A DNA stretch of 64,000 nucleotides, taken from contig NZ_JADGEW010000004.1 in the NCBI RefSeq assembly GCF_016744155.1, positions 121,276 through 185,275 on the forward strand. Direction: 5' to 3'. Made by a program: the position numbers and the translations under genes. Source of the stretch: Amphritea sp. (GTDB lineage Bacteria; Pseudomonadota; Gammaproteobacteria; Pseudomonadales; Balneatricaceae). Below, one piece after another: positions 62,835 through 64,000 of this stretch. Under the pieces are notes generated by a model, which saw only the letters and a list, made by a program, of their open reading frames with translations, ran no database searches and was not told the DNA's origin. Positions within the stretch are counted from its first letter, which is position 1, and each line of letters opens with the position of its first letter.

Positions 62835-63014
62835 TATATATATAGAGACGTCTATTCAGATAAAGTTCAGGAAAAATTCAGTTTTTTATAAAATATTTTT
62901 AATTTGTTTATAACCGACTGATTTATATTGTTTTTTATCCGGCTATTAGCGTTGTCTTTTGTTTCAAAGCGAAATTTCCTGAATATCAGGTCTAATCTAG
63001 CCAATTAATGGCGC

Positions 63015-63449
63015 TTAGGCAGCAGATTGGTCGATGCGGCCAATAAACATAGCGGTGACAGAGTCCATAGTGGAAATATGATTTATCAGCCAGCTACAGA
63101 GTGTTTTATCTAGATAGTTTGCCAGCTGTTGTAAATCACTACTTTGTTGCCACTGTTGCAGTACTTGAGTCAGTTCTGCAAGAACACGCCTATGCTCATC
63201 GCTATGACAGCCGTATGCAGGAAAGTTTACCCGGACCATCTCCGCTTCTTCACGGGCAAAGTGAGCTTCGCTGTGTTCATACATATTAATCAGCAATGGT
63301 TCGATCTTTTTCTGTGAGTCTGTATCACCTGCCAGACTTTGCTGTATCAACTGATCTAACATATTGATCTGCTGAGTGGCTTCGGCATGATCATGGTTCA
63401 TAAAATCAAGCCCAACCGTTGGAATCTGTTCCGCCTTTAATCGTTCCAT
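63015..63449 (-). CDS. bacteriohemerythrin-like protein
   Basis: A 144-residue four-helix protein with a complete set of candidate di-iron ligands: MNHDHAE early, HSEAHFAREE in the middle, HSDEHRR, and WLINHISTMD near the C-terminus. Hemerythrins bind O2 (or NO) at the di-iron centre for storage, delivery or sensing. ATG 63449 with AGGG eight bases upstream gives the normal length; the frame extends to 63548 without support. It is the gene upstream of the tandem sRNA-like units. Confidence 0.88.
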   Translation of the reverse strand: MERLKAEQIPTVGLDFMNHDHAEATQQINMLDQLIQQSLAGDTDSQKKIEPLLINMYEHSEAHFAREEAEMVRVNFPAYGCHSDEHRRVLAELTQVLQQWQQSSDLQQLANYLDKTLCSWLINHISTMDSVTAMFIGRIDQSAA

Positions 63450-63902
63450 AACTACACCCTGAAATATGATTGTTACATAAGCTTCCATAAGCGTACTCAA
63501 ATAAAGATACCGCACCTTGTCCGAAATCAAGTGGGGGATAATTGGCATTTCTTTATCGTTCTGCAGAGATAACCCTTAGCTAGAATTATTAGTATGTAAA
63601 GATGGTTTTATTGGAGTCGTCTCCTGCAAATGATAGTACCCAACAAACTACATTTTTCGTTGTGATGCGTAATCGAGGAACTCTTGTAAAGGGAGCAACG
63701 CTAGAAACTTTTCGGTGAGAGATGGGTTCAAAAGAATGGAATAAATATTTTGCCATCAAAGATATAAGGCAGTTACCGCTAGTGCGGTAGTTATCAGTTA
63801 AAGATTATTAGGGGGCGATGAGCTGATCAGCTGTTACAACTTTAGAGATACACAGCCATAGTGGTAAGCGGATAGGTGGGATTTATATAGACAATTTCAG
63901 AT
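63450..63902. other. about 450 bp without a recognised gene
   Basis: I find no coding frame with support here. A short hairpin TACCGC-TAGT-GCGGTA is near 63776-63791. The stretch around 63640-63800 could hold the hemerythrin promoter and an unidentified small transcript; nothing further can be supported. Confidence 0.35.
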
Positions 63903-63928
63903 AAAAAAAAGCCCCGCAAGAGCGGGGC
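63903..63928 (-). terminator. Rho-independent terminator after the phasin gene
   Basis: On the minus strand GCCCCGC-TCTT-GCGGGGC is followed by eight Ts, 22 bp beyond the phasin stop codon. Confidence 0.92.
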
Positions 63929-63949
63929 TTAAAGGGAACTAAGTGATAA

Positions 63950-64000
63950 TTACTTAGCTATCTTGGAAACTTCAGCCATCGCTTCTTCACCAGCTTCTTT
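63950..64000 (-). CDS. phasin-family protein, C-terminal end (partial)
   Basis: Only the last 16 codons and the TAA are in the window. They read KEAGEEAMAEVSKIAK, an Ala/Lys/Glu helix typical of the C-terminus of phasins, which coat polyhydroxyalkanoate granules. The rest of the gene lies beyond the right edge, so the call is tentative. A terminator follows. Confidence 0.45.
   Translation of the reverse strand, partial: KEAGEEAMAEVSKIAK

Noticed and set aside
1..64000. tRNA and rRNA genes
   Set aside because: I looked for T-loop motifs and CCA-flanked cloverleaf signals in the intergenic regions and found none; this is by eye and a tRNA scan would be decisive.

Overview
The window looks like chromosome from a marine, aerobic gammaproteobacterium, most likely of the Oceanospirillales (Neptuniibacter, Amphritea or Marinobacterium-like). 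This is inferred from gene content: FabV enoyl reductase, malate:quinone oxidoreductase, a phasin, a tripartite tricarboxylate transporter, an alginate-export-type porin, DUF3301 and DUF599 proteins, and a meta-cleavage pathway for homoprotocatechuate. I see no tRNA, rRNA, CRISPR array, insertion sequence or prophage.

Layout. Positions 1-5000 carry the end of a valine/propionate catabolic operon (3-hydroxyisobutyryl-CoA hydrolase, mmsB, prpE, an SDR and a MaoC hydratase). Positions 5-19 kb are mostly housekeeping or stress genes: a YhcC-type radical SAM protein, fabV, a chemoreceptor, mqo, an exported rhodanese and DsrE pair, a Lon-domain protein and an RlmI-like methyltransferase, an EamA permease, htpG with a well-matched sigma-32 promoter, and a DksA-like protein. 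A compositionally distinct crotonase gene (19.4-20.2 kb) sits between two similar 24-bp hairpins.

Positions 20-48 kb form a catabolic region. hpaHI-hpaG1-hpaG2-hpaE-hpaF encode the lower homoprotocatechuate route. Fifteen to twenty kb away lie gabD, hpaD (the ring-cleavage dioxygenase) and hpaR (a MarR repressor). Between these blocks are a class III aminotransferase, a LuxR-type regulator, a usp-tctCBA transport operon, a tyrosyl-tRNA synthetase, an aldehyde dehydrogenase and a porin. Two dyad families tie the region together. Family A, TA(G/C)TTAA-N4-TTAACTA, occurs before hpaH (shared with a divergent unknown permease), hpaD, gabD, an MFS gene and the LuxR gene, and fits HpaR. Family B, (T)ATCAACC-N4-GGTTGAT(A), occurs before the aminotransferase, the usp-tct operon and the porin-ALDH-tyrS genes, and could be the LuxR protein's site. 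My working model is an upper, LuxR-controlled module that imports an aromatic amine or acid and oxidises it, feeding an HpaR-controlled lower module that cleaves homoprotocatechuate to pyruvate and succinate semialdehyde; GabD then yields succinate. No hpaBC hydroxylase is present in the window.

Positions 48-64 kb are mixed: an EamA permease, rlmF, a MocR-type regulator, DUF1127, CBS and PLP-decarboxylase genes, a degenerate GGDEF protein, a DUF2157 pair, a LysR/MFS divergent pair, a broken MmcQ/YjbR gene, hisC, two tandem paralogous sRNA-like units, a hemerythrin and the end of a phasin gene. Start codons were moved from the longest open frame where a Shine-Dalgarno sequence favoured a downstream ATG or GTG.
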